Source: Aptenodytes patagonicus
Lineage: Eukaryota > Chordata > Aves > Sphenisciformes > Spheniscidae
DNA length: 64,000 nucleotides
Direction of reading: 5' to 3'
NCBI RefSeq assembly: GCF_965638725.1
Contig: NC_134974.1
Coordinates: forward strand, 2,068,143 to 2,132,142
Shown one piece after another: positions 24,301 to 37,300 of this stretch; position 1 is the stretch's first letter, and each line of letters starts with the position of its first letter. The position numbers were made by a program, and so were the translations under genes. Below the pieces are notes generated by a model that saw nothing but the letters and a program-made list of their open reading frames with translations, had not been told where the DNA came from and made no database searches.

Positions 24301-27300
24301 CGAAACCTGACCTTGGCAAGCATCTTGCAGTTACATGAAGTGAGAGCCCCTGGTTAATCACACAGTTCCTGCTCTCCCATCACCCTTCTGAGCAGAGAAC
24401 GAGACTGGAGGAGCTTTGGAAACCGGGAGCTGCTGAACTGCAAACACAAACAGATAGAAGTGATGGGAGAGTGTGAAGGAGAGGAGCAAACAGGCAGTCG
24501 CCTTCCTTTTCACTGAAGCCCTTGGGACCGGGTTCAGGGGACCAGTTCCATGAGAATCCAGGGTTCCTCCGAGACCCAGATGTGCTGCTCAGCTGGTGGA
24601 TTTCACAGGGGAAGACTGAGGAGGAGGAAGGGAGCAGTTCGGAGAGCGCTGAAGTGCTCAGTGCCCCGAGTAGATTTGCCATTTCATTGTTAATGTTTTT
24701 CATTGTAAACATTTGCATAATACTGTAGATGACAGCTGAAAGGGAAGAAAGTCAGAAATCAAAATGAGAGGCTTTTGGAGATGTCCCTGAAGGAGAAGCT
24801 AGGAATGATTTTCTGGAATAAAAGCAGTCTGGAAATTTCCTTTGTGAAAGGGAGTTTCAATTCTCTACACAGCTCAACACCTTAATCCCTGACTTCTGTT
24901 TTAGGCAGACAGCGCAGCCCCCGCCTCCCCCAGGCACACACAGAGTCAAACCGCAGTCAGCACTTCTATGATACCAATTCCTATTTTACATTTATAGCTG
25001 TTCTTGCACCAACTACTTCAGGCATTCAGCTCGCTCTGATTTATGTGTCAACTCTTCCATACACAGGGAATTGAGGCCTTTCATTCTCGTCCTTTCAATG
25101 ATACCAAACCCAGGTGCTGCACTAGACTCGGTCGGTAAGCCCCGACCCCCCTCCCTATCACAGATGCTTGTTCCCTTGGGAGCCAGCCTGACAGCTCCTG
25201 TGGCTGCTGCAGTGCTGCGCTCAGCATGGCCAGGGCCATCTGCCTGCCCTTCGTGGGGTCGTGTCAAGTGCAGTCCTTGGAGGACAGGCTTTCTTCAGCT
25301 TTGAGGTTCCCTCCAGGCTCAGGCATGCGGTGCATGAAGCAGAAAGGGGTCTTGCTCTTCAAATTCTTGAACTGCTTTTATAAGAATGATTTGCTCGCGT
25401 TTGACACTGCTTGTTCCCCTTGCAAATTTTTCCTTGCTATGCTGTGAAGCATCCCAGGCACACGCTCGCATGGGGTGTGCCTGCTGAGCCACCATGCCTA
25501 CTGATTTATTCTCGACACAGCCACCTGCTGAGTGCCGTGGTACAGCCAGGTGAAGGGTGCCCGTGGGCGCAGGCAGACATGGCCATCCGTGGGGACACTT
25601 CCTCTGCGGAGAGGCTGGGGCAGGTGCAGCAAGAGGAAAGGAGACAGAAGGGAAAGGTTTAAGCACCAGACAGGCGTGAAAGCAAAATACAAAACCTCTC
25701 AGCTTCCAGGTGGACTCTGCCCTTCATCCTGTTGTAGAGAGACCAGGTATAAAGGAACTCTTCATTTTCAACTTTGTTTTGTTCACATGTTAACATCTGA
25801 TCTTCCTGAAAAATTGCTGCCCAGTGCCCAGAGCAATTCTGAGGGGCTTTTGGACAGGAACAGCAATTTTCCCAGAGAGTTCGGAAGCTGAGATTACTGC
25901 TGCGGCTCTCGATTTAATGTCTTGGAGACGACTGGGAGGTTGTCTCAGGTTGCAAAGCGCAGTCTTCCTGTAGGCCTGCTGGACTGAAGCTCAGATTTTC
26001 TGTGCTTGATTTTCTGGGCTGTGGTGGAAGTGAGGGTGAATTGCTGTCTTGGGACCATCTGAATTATGTCCGAGGCACTGGGAGGAGGCAGCCACAAGCC
26101 AGGCCTTAAGAGAACAGCAGACCCTCATTCTTAGCTGTTGTGAAGCACTTCAGTGTTCAGGCATGTTTTCAGTTTGAGTGACTTGCATGCTAAAACTCAC
26201 GCAGGCTCCTGAACCCTCACAAATCTCCAAAAAATCTGCTGGAATCCTTTTCAGAGGTTCCAGCGGCAATTCAAGGACAATTCCCTTCCTTCGATGACTT
26301 AGGGCTGTTACGGTACACGGACTGCAAATCCGTTCACAAGGAAGATCCCTTTTTATCGCAGCATCATAATTTCCTCCCCATCCCCTGGTGCAAGGACCCC
26401 CCTGGGGCAGTAGCGAGCTGGGCTGGAAGCAGGTTCCCACTTGCAGCCCACCCTCCTTGGTGTGAATGGCTTCCTCGGCGTAGGCGTGCTGAGAAGAGAC
26501 TAGAGAGAATCACTGCAATTCGGCTGAATCATTTTTATTATTGCAGTTTGTAGGGTTTTTTTGGGAAAAAAAAGCGCAAAATTTCTACTCAGTCCTTTCG
26601 AATGTGGTTCAGTTAGAGAAAATAAGGGTGAGAATCGCTCTGTTCAGTGCCTTCCTTAGCCACTTACACAGCTAAACAGAGAATAAACTGTCGCTAACTG
26701 TGATCTGTCAATGAACGGCACCCGCTGAGTGGGAGGAAACGGGCTCAACCCACTTCTCCCTGCCCTCAGGAACTGTCCCCTCCGGCAGCCCCAGCCCCAG
26801 CTTCCCCATCGGTTCTCCACTCAGGAAGCTGTGCTCAGGAAGGGAAGAAACAGCGGCACTAACGTGACTGGCATGTTTTCCCCACACATGCCATTCTTGC
26901 TCATAATTGGCTTTTTGTCTCTAATCCCAGAAGCGGGATTGACAGAGGGGAGAACTTTGCAAAATTTAAAATAAATAAAAAAAGAATAAAAAGGGGGCAG
27001 AATTATAGCCCATGTGGGAGAAGGGGAGAGAGAGACTTCAATCCTTTCAATTCATGCAATGTCTAGAGTCAGAGGCTCCTAGTGTAGGAATGAGTTTATA
27101 GATATTCTTGGGAAACATCTCATAATACACAGAACCCTCTACTCTGGCTCTGGTGCGTGACTGGGTCTCTTAGCCATGACCCAGTAATAGACACTGCTCG
27201 GCAGCACGGAGGCTGAGCCCAGGGTTGAAGTTTTCACCGCTTGGTAATTGGACCCGGTTGGAGCCTGGCATTTCTGCCTTGTGAAGAATTCCACAATTCG

Positions 27301-28741
27301 AGTTTTAATTTTGTTTTGAATGAAAACAATGTAAAAATTGCCCATGGAAAAAAGTGTCAGGCTTCTTGAAGGGGGGCAATTGGTAAACCAAAATGTTTTA
27401 TTTTGACGTGGAGAGATTTTTAAGGAAAAATTCACATTTTGTATAATACAAAAATATTCCCAAGTGAAAAATATATGTTTTCTACTCTGAAAACTCATGG
27501 ACTTTTTTTTCCTAAGTTATTCCTTTTCCCTGGGCCCTGTCAGAAATGATGCTTTCTAACAGGGAACGTATTCTGAAAGTTTCCAATCAATTTTGGAAGT
27601 AGTACATCTGTACAAGGTCCTACTCAGCAGTGATGAGCTGAGGTGGAGAGAAGGGAGGGAGGAGCCGATGTATGGATCAGATCTGAGATCTTGTGTTGTA
27701 CAGTTTGAAAAATTGTCCTAAATCGCATGTCGTACTTATGCTAGCCTGATGCGCTCTGTTCCCCGCAGAGTGGAGGAGAAGAGCCTGGGGTAAGACACAA
27801 ACAGTGGGTGAGCTGGACATCTTCTAGGGCAAGAACGTAGCACTGGGAGCAGAAAAGCTGCCACTCCTGCAGTTGTGCGGTGGCTCAGTACCCAGGCAGC
27901 ACTCTGCTGTCCAAAGGGAAATGCTGCACCTAGAGCTGCATCGAACTTGGCCCTTTAGGTTTTCAGACTAGAACTAGGAAATTGCCTCCTGGGTTTTGGC
28001 AGGATGAGAACTGCAATTCTTCCCAGGTTGGAAGTAGTTTCTTCCTAACTTCCTAAGTCAGCTCCATCATTTCCTCCAAATCTTGTCCTAGTTACAAAAT
28101 AAAAAGGCTTGCACAGGTTGGTCTGAAGAGCAGAAATGGTCCCGTATTTCTGCCCAGCTCTGACAAGTGTGTAATGCATCCCTTTTCTCTGGCTAGCAGA
28201 GACCTAAAGATGGCAACGCTGTGTCCAGACATCTAGGTCTTATCAGATGTGATTCAGTTCCATAACCTTGTGGAGGCAGCAGTGAAATAAAGATGCCCTT
28301 GGTTACCCAAAAAGATGCCCTTTGTTACCCTTGGTTAGCAAAAAAAAGTCACCTGTTTTGGGTGACCGCTCAATGTTTCATCCCTGCCTCTAGCACTGTT
28401 TTGACCCTGTTAAGCAGCAATTTTTGTATTGCCTCGTTGCTTAAGAAAGACTTGAGAGCGTTTAATGACCCCTGTCCAGTCAGGATCAGGTGTATTTTCA
28501 TGCTTACATTTTGACATCTGTCCAGTAGGCCAGTCACAACACACAACCATCCCAGTCGAGTGCAATTCAAACTTCCAAGTTTTTAGACTAGCTTTCTTAT
28601 TTTAAAAACAAGGCTAATTTTAATGCTGAATGTCACATCTGGAAAGTATTTGCATATTTTTCTTGTTCTCTCGATCGAAGAGCTGAATGGGAAGGGTTTT
28701 ATCGGAGTGGCTCACATGCATTCTTTTTCAATCTCTTTTAG
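21301..28741. other. Intergenic, no gene recognised
   Basis: Mixed composition, with GC-richer patches at about 24.0-24.3 and 25.1-25.6 kb and a GT-rich tract near 24.26 kb. Short open frames only; none resembles a known family. Confidence 0.65.
27291..27500. repeat. Unclassified AAAATGTTTT-type dispersed repeat
   Basis: Contains CCAAAATGTTTTATTTTGAC and GCCCATGGAAAAAAGTGTC, and resembles 57455-57600, which has CTCAAAATGTTTTGATATTT. Both look like copies of an old AT-rich dispersed element of sauropsid genomes. The family is not identified. Confidence 0.35.
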
Positions 28742-28796
28742 GGATTATGTTCTTTCCTCCGGTGCATCCAAACAGATCCTTCAAGTGGTACAAAAG
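28742..28796 (+). other. Isolated exon-like island
   Basis: A pyrimidine tract TTCTTTTTCAATCTCTTTTAG is followed by 55 bases and then a near-consensus donor AAG-GTAAGG. A branch-like CTCAC sits about 25 bases before the acceptor. The segment is open in one frame (DYVLSSGASKQILQVVQK), but 55 bases is not a multiple of three and I do not recognise the peptide. Confidence 0.25.
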
Positions 28797-30114
28797 GTAA
28801 GGGAAAAAAATGGAAAAGAACAAAAATGCTGGAAGGGTGACATGTATACCCCTGGACAGTTGTAGCATGCAGCGCTGTGACAAGAGCTTAGGTGAATGAG
28901 TGATGCCTTTTCAAAACTGTCCTTTAAGAGTGGGCAAAGAGCTGTGCTAGAGTCGGGAACAAGTAAAAGATTGTTGCGAGGGCCAGATCTGAAGTTTGTA
29001 AATAATAAGATCTTCAGGAACCTAGTGCCAACGGTAATAATTCTACCAGTAATTCTAACAGGAGAGTGGGAGAAGGACTAATTTAAAAAAACAGAAATGC
29101 TTTCTTTGCAGCGCTGGCAACTATACATCAGCAACATGAGCCTGAATAGTAAAGCTGACCAGTAACCAATCTCCTTTCCAAGGGAGGTCAACCATTAAAA
29201 GAAAATAGACAACACCAACTGCGACCAGGAAATAACTCTGTTGGTTTTAATATTTTCATGGATTATTTGCAATGTAGGTAAGGGAATTAGGTTTCCTTTT
29301 TAAAAAAAAGTAACGGTTGGATGTTACCACATTGGTGTACTTTAAGCCCTGTGAGACATCTTACCATCCTCCTTTCTTGTCTTTCTGCTTAAAGGCGTGA
29401 AAACTGAGCCACCTATTTAGCAAAGTGCTTGGCATCACCAAGATGAGGGTATTTGAGCTCTCTGACAGGCTCAGCTTTCATTTCAGTAGGCCTGATTCTG
29501 ATCTTAGGGGAGCAACAAGGACTACCTGTTGCAGTCCGACTGGCAGAAACCGAGCCTGTGCATGCATGAGAGAACAGAATCAAACCTTCCAAAACTACTT
29601 TTGGCTCTTGGTTTCCGGCTGCCGCCTGTACACAACCCTGATTTTTCCATTTCCCCTCAGCTCAAAGAAAAGGAAAAAAAAAAAGAAACGAAAATGGAAA
29701 AGCCAGAAAACAACCCCCCCAAACAACCCATCTGGGCTGTCTGTTAAATTCAAGGCTTTGATCCTCTATTTGCACAGAAAGGAAGACATATAGCTGCTAA
29801 CTCCCATTGCACAGGGCCAAGGGGGTTCTGTAAAGCATCAACGGACAGACAGGATTAGTTTGAACACAGATTGCATACCTGTTGCCCTCCTTCTGGAGGG
29901 CTGTATATGTACCACAAGAATAACAGCTGCCGACCCCAGGAGTTCACAAAAGGGACCTGTGCCAGGACAGAACCCCGCTAGCTGCAGTCCAGCGAGTGCC
30001 TCTGATGACTCGCGTAAAACTTGAGGTCAGCCTGAACTTCCAAGCATCTTCAAGACAGTTCCTGGATAATGGGGACTTCCAAGCATTGGCTGGGACGGAC
30101 ACCTTTTTTTGTCA
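28797..30114. other. Intergenic, immediately downstream of PLEKHO1
   Basis: No coding signal. An A-rich run occurs near 29.67 kb. The beginning of a convergent gene was not seen. Confidence 0.65.
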
Positions 30115-30120
30115 TTTATT
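30115..30120 (-). terminator. Candidate polyadenylation signal AATAAA for PLEKHO1
   Basis: TTTATT on the plus strand reads AATAAA on the minus strand, in the context GGAAATAAATGAC. It is the first canonical hexamer past the PLEKHO1 stop. Confidence 0.5.
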
Positions 30121-30573
30121 TCCAGGAGGACAGTGAGGGAACAAGACGAGACTCTTGGTCAAGGAGCTGTAATGCAGGATACAGCTCAGACGTTAGAGCA
30201 GCAAAGCCAGGGCTTATACAGCGCAAGAGCATCTGTCCCCATTGTTATGCACGTGCTGCTCCAGGCATGCAGGGGCATTTTCTAGGAACTGGTGCTTTCT
30301 TCCGTCCTCCAAGCATGACAGAAGTTGGGGGCCTGCGGTGCAAAGGGTGCTCTTTAAAAAAGGAGGTATAAACTGTAACTGAATTTATCGGAACACAGGG
30401 TTGTTTCGTCAGGGGATGTGATGGAGGAAAGGAAGGGTTCAAGCTTTGAGAAGCAAATTTGGGTGAGAACAGGCACCTTTTCACTCTTTTGAACACTGTA
30501 AATAATAATAATTAAAAAAAAGACCAAATGGCCACCCTCCCCTGTCCCTCCCTCCCAATCCCAAGGCTTGCCT
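30115..30573 (-). other. PLEKHO1: PLEKHO1 3' UTR (candidate), up to a poly(A) signal
   Basis: Reading the minus strand from the stop, the first clear AATAAA is at 30115-30120, about 454 bases downstream, followed by a moderately G/T-rich stretch (GGTGTCCGTCC). The UTR carries an AT-rich segment at 30490-30520. The end is a prediction; longer forms are possible. Confidence 0.55.
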
Positions 30574-31338
30574 TCACATCATACTCTTCCTGTACTGAGA
30601 CTGTGAGCTCTGTTTGGGTTTTGAGTCCGACTGCTGCAGTTCAAACTGTTTGTACAGGTCCCTCAACTCTTTGATCTCCTGCAGCACCCTCTTGGCTTGG
30701 CTCCAGGTGGAGGAAGCCTCCCCCAGCAACCTCTCAGATTCCTGCAGGATCCTTTCAGAGTCCGACTTGGAAGATGATGAGGAAGAAGAGGTGGTGGTGG
30801 TGGTGCTGGTGTTGGAATCCTTGGTCTTTCTCTTGCCTTCCCCGTAGCCCTTCACCTCTGTCAGCAGTTCCTGAGTTTTTTCCAGTTTCAGTGCAACCAG
30901 TTCTTGTATCCGGGACAGCTGCTCTGGTTCTGCTGAGGCAAACTGAGCCTCCAGCCCCCTTCTCAGCACCGCCCGGTGCGTGGAAGAGTCCCGTCGAGAC
31001 AGAATTTCTTCCATGGAGGCACATTTATTCTTTTCTGAGTGCGAGAGCTTTTTGGGGACCTGTGGTGTGTACATGGTCCCTTTGTCAAAGGAGTCATTGC
31101 GCTGCCCAGATCTGTCCCATGAGGTTACCTCCCGTCTCGGGAGGCTCCCTGTCTGGCGTTTCTCTGACGACTTGACGTTCTCTGAATCCGACCGGCGCCG
31201 GCCAGCAGTTAGATGTGCCACTGACTTATCCAGATCCACCCGGAAACTCTCTTCGCAGGTGCTGTGATCCTCTGGAGAGGCGTCTTCCTCCTGGATCAGG
31301 TCGAGTGTCAGCATGCCATCAGACGTTGAGGTAGATGC
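30574..31338 (-). CDS. PLEKHO1: PLEKHO1 coding exon 6 (residues 176-429 and stop)
   Basis: The acceptor CAG ends at 31339 and the TGA stop is at 30574-30576. The open frame extends back into intron 5 to an ATG at 31449, but the true exon begins at 31338 with [19 protein letters not shown]. It codes the long C-terminal part: an acidic conserved block, a Ser/Arg-rich linker, [10 protein letters not shown] near 283-292, a helix [19 protein letters not shown], a low-complexity Thr/Ser run at 352-365 encoded by trinucleotide repeats, a coiled coil through [19 protein letters not shown], and the end QYRKSMM. In mammals this region binds partners and is cut by caspase-3 to a fragment that inhibits AP-1. 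Confidence 0.95.
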   Translation of the reverse strand, partial: ASTSTSDGMLTLDLIQEEDASPEDHSTCEESFRVDLDKSVAHLTAGRRRSDSENVKSSEKRQTGSLPRREVTSWDRSGQRNDSFDKGTMYTPQVPKKLSHSEKNKCASMEEILSRRDSSTHRAVLRRGLEAQFASAEPEQLSRIQELVALKLEKTQELLTEVKGYGEGKRKTKDSNTSTTTTTSSSSSSSKSDSERILQESERLLGEASSTWSQAKRVLQEIKELRDLYKQFELQQSDSKPKQSSQSQYRKSMM

Positions 31339-34300
31339 CTGCAGAAACAGACAAAGAAGAGCTGTGTTGTCACAGAAACAGGCATGGCTGCACACTACTT
31401 CTGAGTGTCTCTTATACTGAAGATATGCATCACCTCTGCCAGGATGCAAAGATGGACCAGGAATACTAGCAAGTGCGACCTAGTGACAGAGCCCCAGATG
31501 CGCTGGGTTCGTGGTTCTAGCTGAGATGCAGATCAGCTGAACGGCCGTGGACAAGCCGTCTGTGCTAACCCATGACTGAGTTCCCCAGCTGTATGGCTAT
31601 TCTCCATCAGGAACTTGAAGGAGCATTTAATTTTCAGCATCAGGAAAATGGGTGTCAGTGATGGCAAGCTACCACTTTGCAAAAGGGTTTGCACAATGCA
31701 ATGGTCTACAAGAACGGAGGACTAGATCTGATGACCCAGGACAGCCCTGGGTCTTACAGTTTTCAGTTCAGGCCAGAGCTCAAACACCAGGTCTTCTTGC
31801 ATTTACTTATAAATGAAATAGTTACAAGGGAATTTTACCTATACAGGTGTCTGGAATTTGTTATACGTACCACAGCCATCAAATGTCCCCGTGTTGGAGG
31901 GCGTCGGGAGTGCTGTATTTTTGCTCTGTCACGTGTTGGGTGGGCGAGGTAGCTGTCCTCTTCGACAGTAACCTAAAGGGGTGACAAAGGCTAGTGAACG
32001 TCTGGGAGCACAGGAAATATGAGCCATTCCTAGTTTCTGTAGCTGTAATCAGCCAGATGCACTGTGGCAGATCATCTATTCCTCCAGGATTCCTTTTCTC
32101 TTGTGACCTGGCCATATGCTGAGGGTGAACTTCTCCCACATACCTCTGGGCCAGGATCCTTCGCTAAAGGCTGTCAGGCAGGAGTGCTCAGCAGACAGAA
32201 GCTGGGGTTGCAAACAGCGAATCCTGGACTCGAATACAGAGTTTGCAATTCTGTAGTGCAAATGATTGCTGAACAGGAGGAAAGCTGTGATCACCACCTG
32301 AACCAAACCTAGTGCTGAGCTGGAATGAGGAAAGCAATGCATTCCTGACGTGCTAACTTGCTGGACTCCTCTGGCTGCCGAGCTGGGCCAGGATCGCGTC
32401 TGGGAGCACAGCCTGACTGCCTGGTGTTACTGGATGGCTACAGTCTGAACACCCTCCCTAGTGAGTGTGCCCAGGCACGCACAGACTGATAGGTTTGTAA
32501 AACCTGCCTGCACAGTGTCGATAACATACTGGTCCCAAGGGCCATCACTGGTCCAAGACTTGTAGGTGGGACTCGCTGATCTATGTGCTTACAAGGATGC
32601 ACAGAAGGAGATTTGCAGGTAGAGCCAGCAGGGAATGGGGTGTGAGAATCCAGCCTTAGAAGAGTCTGTTTCCCTGGTCTCTCCCCTCTGTGACTTGATG
32701 GGATCAGATCTACTTAAGTCATTCCTGACAATTATCTGTTGAATCTGTTTGTAAAGATTTCAGTGACAGACTCTCCTTGAAGCAATCTATACCATTGTTT
32801 GCTATGCTGCTTTCTGCTCTAAAGCTTTTCCTATGGTCTGACCTTCGTTTTCCTTCACTACAGGGTTTTGTGTGGCCATCCATGAGAACAAACAGCATCA
32901 CAGCAGTGGGCCGCCTGTATTGCGGTAAGTTGAATGTGGATGAGAGAGATCTGAGACAGATCTAAGCTGAAGAATAGTTGTCATGAAGCGTTAATGTGCG
33001 ACAGCGTTGAAATGCTCTTTCAAACTGCAGCCTTGGTGAAAGGATGAAGATGGACTGAGGTGGGTTGACAGATGGTGCCGTGCTATTAGGGTGCTCCGAA
33101 GATAGCATGGGACTATATTGGTTTTCAGTTAATTCCTTAATTCAGTTCCGCTACTTAAAGCTCCTTTGCAAACATGAGCACATTGCATGATCATCCAGGA
33201 GCAGCAAGGAAAGACTCTCCAAAGCCCTGAGAAACCATTCCAAACATAGTCCCACCGTCCCTGTGCGAGGCAAGGCTGGGCCCCGAAGTGAAGGCATGTC
33301 ACTGGGGCTGGGTGTGCCAGGGAGGGGACGGAGCCTTGGCAGCTGCCCCTTGCCATTGCTTTGCAATCAGTGCTGCGTATTAATCCTGAGGCTGGGAGGA
33401 TCAAACTATCCCAGACCTTCAGAAGAGCCCACTCTGTAGGTGTCGGTGGCTGTGGTTGAGTGCAGTCCATAAAACCCCAATGGCTTTGCACTCCTTTTAA
33501 ATAGGAAATGGAGAGGGTAGGAGGGGCTGCTGCTGTCTCTGGCAGCCTAAAATCTTCACCCAAGATTAAAGTTGAGACAACGGAGCCTGGGTCCAGCCCT
33601 CAGAGTCCTGCTCACCTCATCTAAGATGCGGTTTTTAGCACGTGTGATTGCAGAGTTGAGGGCATTAATCCAGGACTCTTTCTCTTCTGGACTCACAGCC
33701 AGGAAGATCAGATTTGGTGCCTACAAAAGAGGGAATTCAGGTCAGTGCCAGTGACTAAACTCATACAGAGATGCTTTCACACTGTCCCTGCCCACAGAAA
33801 AGCTACATGGCCTTTACAGCTGGCTTGCCTTAGTGGGAAAATGCAAAGCAGACCTGATCCTCCAGTCCTGCAAAACAGCACTGGTCTGCCACACGCTGCA
33901 CCTGGCCTCTCTGCTTCTTGGCAGCCCTTTGCAAAGCGGACCATGATTCCTCACAGTACCCAGCTTTTCAAACCAAAAGCTGTGTGCCATATTTACTTCC
34001 CTCGTGGCTGCAGTTCCTCCTTCCCCCTCTTTGCCTTCCCACACACCATCCTAGATTTTGCCCTCATCAAACGATGAGGCAGCCTTTCTGTGCATCTGCT
34101 GCTCACATGCAATTTATCTGTTGCCACCTCAGACTTTGACAGAGCCTGTTAGACAAGTAGCTACAGTAGGTACCCACAGAAGGAGCCGGATTTTCCATAC
34201 TTTGATATGTCAGATGCACGCTGAGGGCAGAGCACTTCTGAAAATATGGCCTGTATAGGGGATCCAGGATCCTTAGGGGTTTTTTTAAGCTAGATACTCA

Positions 34301-37300
34301 GTAGAAATGAGTTTTAGCTTCCACAGCATTTTGTTCAATTCTCTCCGTTGCTCAGGGCGCTTGGGGACAGTGCAGCCGCTTTCTATTTTCCCCTTCTCTT
34401 CCCTTTTCGCATTTCATGGTGTTACACAATCCTTATCAAAGCGTGGGGCGGGCAAGCTTGGTCTACTGAAACAAGGCAGAATGAATAGTGTAAATCCAGC
34501 TCACGTGTGTGGCTGCGGGTGGGTGCATCTGTGCCAGAGACAGCTTGCAGTTAGAGACTGGCTCTCTTTTTGCAGTGGCAACTGAGACCTCATGGAAAGT
34601 CCTGCTCCTAGGTAGCACTGCCCCCATTCCAGCACTTTTTAGCTTTCCTCTGGGCAGAAAGTACTCCTGGGACAAATTCCCATGCAGCTCTTCTGATCCT
34701 GCCCAAATCTGGGCAGCAAACCCAAGGACCATCAACATCCCTCCCTTCCCTGCCCCGCCCCGTGAATAATCGAGTGCAATCAGCTAAACCACAGCTGCCA
34801 GGAGTGGCGGCAGTAAAATGGCTTTGTCCTTGCTCCTGGCAAATGTTCCGATACCTTCCTTTCCCAAAATCAGAATGCTCTCAGGTAAGTGAATCCAGAG
34901 CTAAGTGCTTGGTCATATTTACTTAGTGCACCAGAGGCCCAAGTCCTCTCCCAGCAGAAACCCTGCTTCCCTCTCCATCTTTCACTGGTGCTATCAGTCC
35001 TGATGTGGTAAATAGACGTTCACATATTTTAAACCACGGGACATGATCTGGACTCCTACACAACTCAGCCTATCCAGTTTCACCCCCAAGATCTAATGGC
35101 TTTCTCGGGCTGACCGCATGCTTGCAAGCAAAGTGTACCGTGTTTCCAGGCTGTCTGGAGTGGGCAAGGGTAAATTTGCTGTGGTTCTTTTTGCTTCTGC
35201 TTTTGGACTTCCTGAGCTCTTCACATTTCTCATAATCACTCAGGTCGAACATTTCCTGTATGTTTTTTTCATCTTTTACCTGCAAAACACAAATAAAATT
35301 ACAGCCTTGCAGATGTCGGACAGAGAGGCAGTAACAGGGCTGCTGCTCCAAGCCAGCGGGGTGCCTGGCTGGAGCCGCTGTCTGCACAGGGGGGTTGTAT
35401 GTACAGAATGTGTGCTGGAGCTTCTGGTGTGTTATGTGCTCACTGAAACGTTGTGCAAGAGGCTTCCACCTTAAGGCACAAATACAGTAACGGCACTATT
35501 AGCTGGGGAGTACTACACTTGGTTCTGGGGGGGGAGAAGCAGAGATTTTCAACATGATAGCTTTGACTCGATTCTCTTCTGGAATGAGGGGGACATATCT
35601 ACAAGGATAACTTGAAAATCACAGTCTCCTAGGTTAATTCCTGCTTTGCTACGGATTCCTTCGGGACTTAACTGCCTCTCCCACCCCCAAAGTTACAGGC
35701 TGAACTGACATGAAGGTGTGATCAGACTTTTCCCTGTGTTTATGCTTGTGGACCCTCAAAATGAGTAGGGTTTACTCCAGCAGCAAGGAGAGGACCCTGT
35801 CTGCTAGGAGGAGGTGCATGCGGAGGCAGGAGATGCTGGGAGGAGGTGGACTTTCATCTGCTGATTAAAAGGGGCAATCATATTAGCGCTTGTTGCTTTT
35901 CTGGAGACAGCATAACAAAAGTTTGAGGGATAAAGATTAGCACTTCCTATTTTTAACCTGGTGGTATTACTGGAGCCTGTGCTGACAGCTGATTTGGGGG
36001 GTGGATGAAGCACATCCAGTCCCAGATTACTGACACGATGCGTGTGCTGTTCTCCCCCGCTGCTGAGCCTCATCCCTTGTGAAGGGGCTATGAGCAGAAT
36101 TCATCCAGGCACCAGTGGCTGCCCAGATCATGGGTTTTGTTTTGGCAGCTGCTTGCCAGGCTTTCACTGCTGGGTGGCTGGCCAGGCCCCCAGGGACCTT
36201 TGGCAGCCAGGGGATTCGTGGAAGGTTTCAAGAAGGAAGAGAGTGCTAGGGCTTGGCCTTCACTGACAGAAGCACTTCTTGGTTGTCCTTTAGAGAGTCA
36301 TCGAGTGGCCACTTTGCAGCTTTTACAAGTTCTCATTTTTTCCAGGTCTATTCCCCAACACTTTCTGTATTAGCCATGGTGTGACAGGCACACAGCTATA
36401 GATAAATATCCCAGAGGCTTAAATTCATAGAATCATAGAATCATAGAATAGTTTGGGTTGGAAGGGACCTCTAAAGGTCATCTAGTCCAACCCCCCTGCC
36501 GTGGGCAGGGACATCTTCAACTAGATCAGGTCGCTCAGAGCCCCGTCCAACCTGACCTGGAATGTTTCCAGGGACGGGGCATCCACCACCTCTCTGGGCA
36601 ACCTGTGCCGGTGTCTCACCACCCTCAGCGTAAAAAATGTCTTCCTTATATCTAGTCTGTATCTACCCCCCTTTAGTTTAAAGCCATCCCCCTTGTCCTG
36701 TCGCAACAGGCCCTGCTGAAAAGTTTGCCGCCATCTTTTTTAGAAGCCCCCTTTAAGTACTGAGAGGCTGCAAGAAGGTCTCCCCGAAGCCTTCTCTCCT
36801 CTAGGCTGAACAACCCCAACTCTCTCAGCCTTTCTCCATAGCAGAGGTGTTCCATCCCCCTGATCATTTTCATGGCCCTCTTCTGGACCCGCTCCAGCAG
36901 GTCCATGTCTTTCTTATGCTGAGGGCTCCAGAGCTGGACGCAGTGCTCCAGGTGGGGTCTCACCAGAGCAGAGTAGAGGGGCAGAATCCCCTCCCTTGGC
37001 CACGCTTCTTTTGATGCAGCCCAGGATTCGGTTGGCTTTCCGGGCTGCCAGCTCATGTCCAGCTTTTCATCCACCAGTACCCCCAAGTCCTTCTTGGCAG
37101 GGCTGCCCTCAATCCCTTCATCCCCCAGCCTGTATTGATACTGGGGGTTGCCCCGACCCAGGTGCAGGACCTTGCACTTGGCCTTGGTAAACCTCATGAA
37201 GTTCACACGGGCCCACTTCTTGAGCTTGTCTAGGTCCCTCTGGATGGCATCCCGTCCCTCTGGCGTGTTGACCGCACCACTCAGCTTGGTGTCATCTGCA

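Larger units (their letters stand above)
31339..31870 (-). other. PLEKHO1 intron 5 (532 bp)
   Basis: GTACGT to TTTCTGCAG on the minus strand. It contains short ancient repeat relics (MIR-like near 31.55 kb, CR1-like 3' end near 31.72 kb). Confidence 0.85.

Noticed and set aside
28293-28345. Local duplication around GATGCCCT(T)GGTTACCC
   Set aside because: Only a short two-copy direct repeat with an imperfect match, no more than slippage would give.
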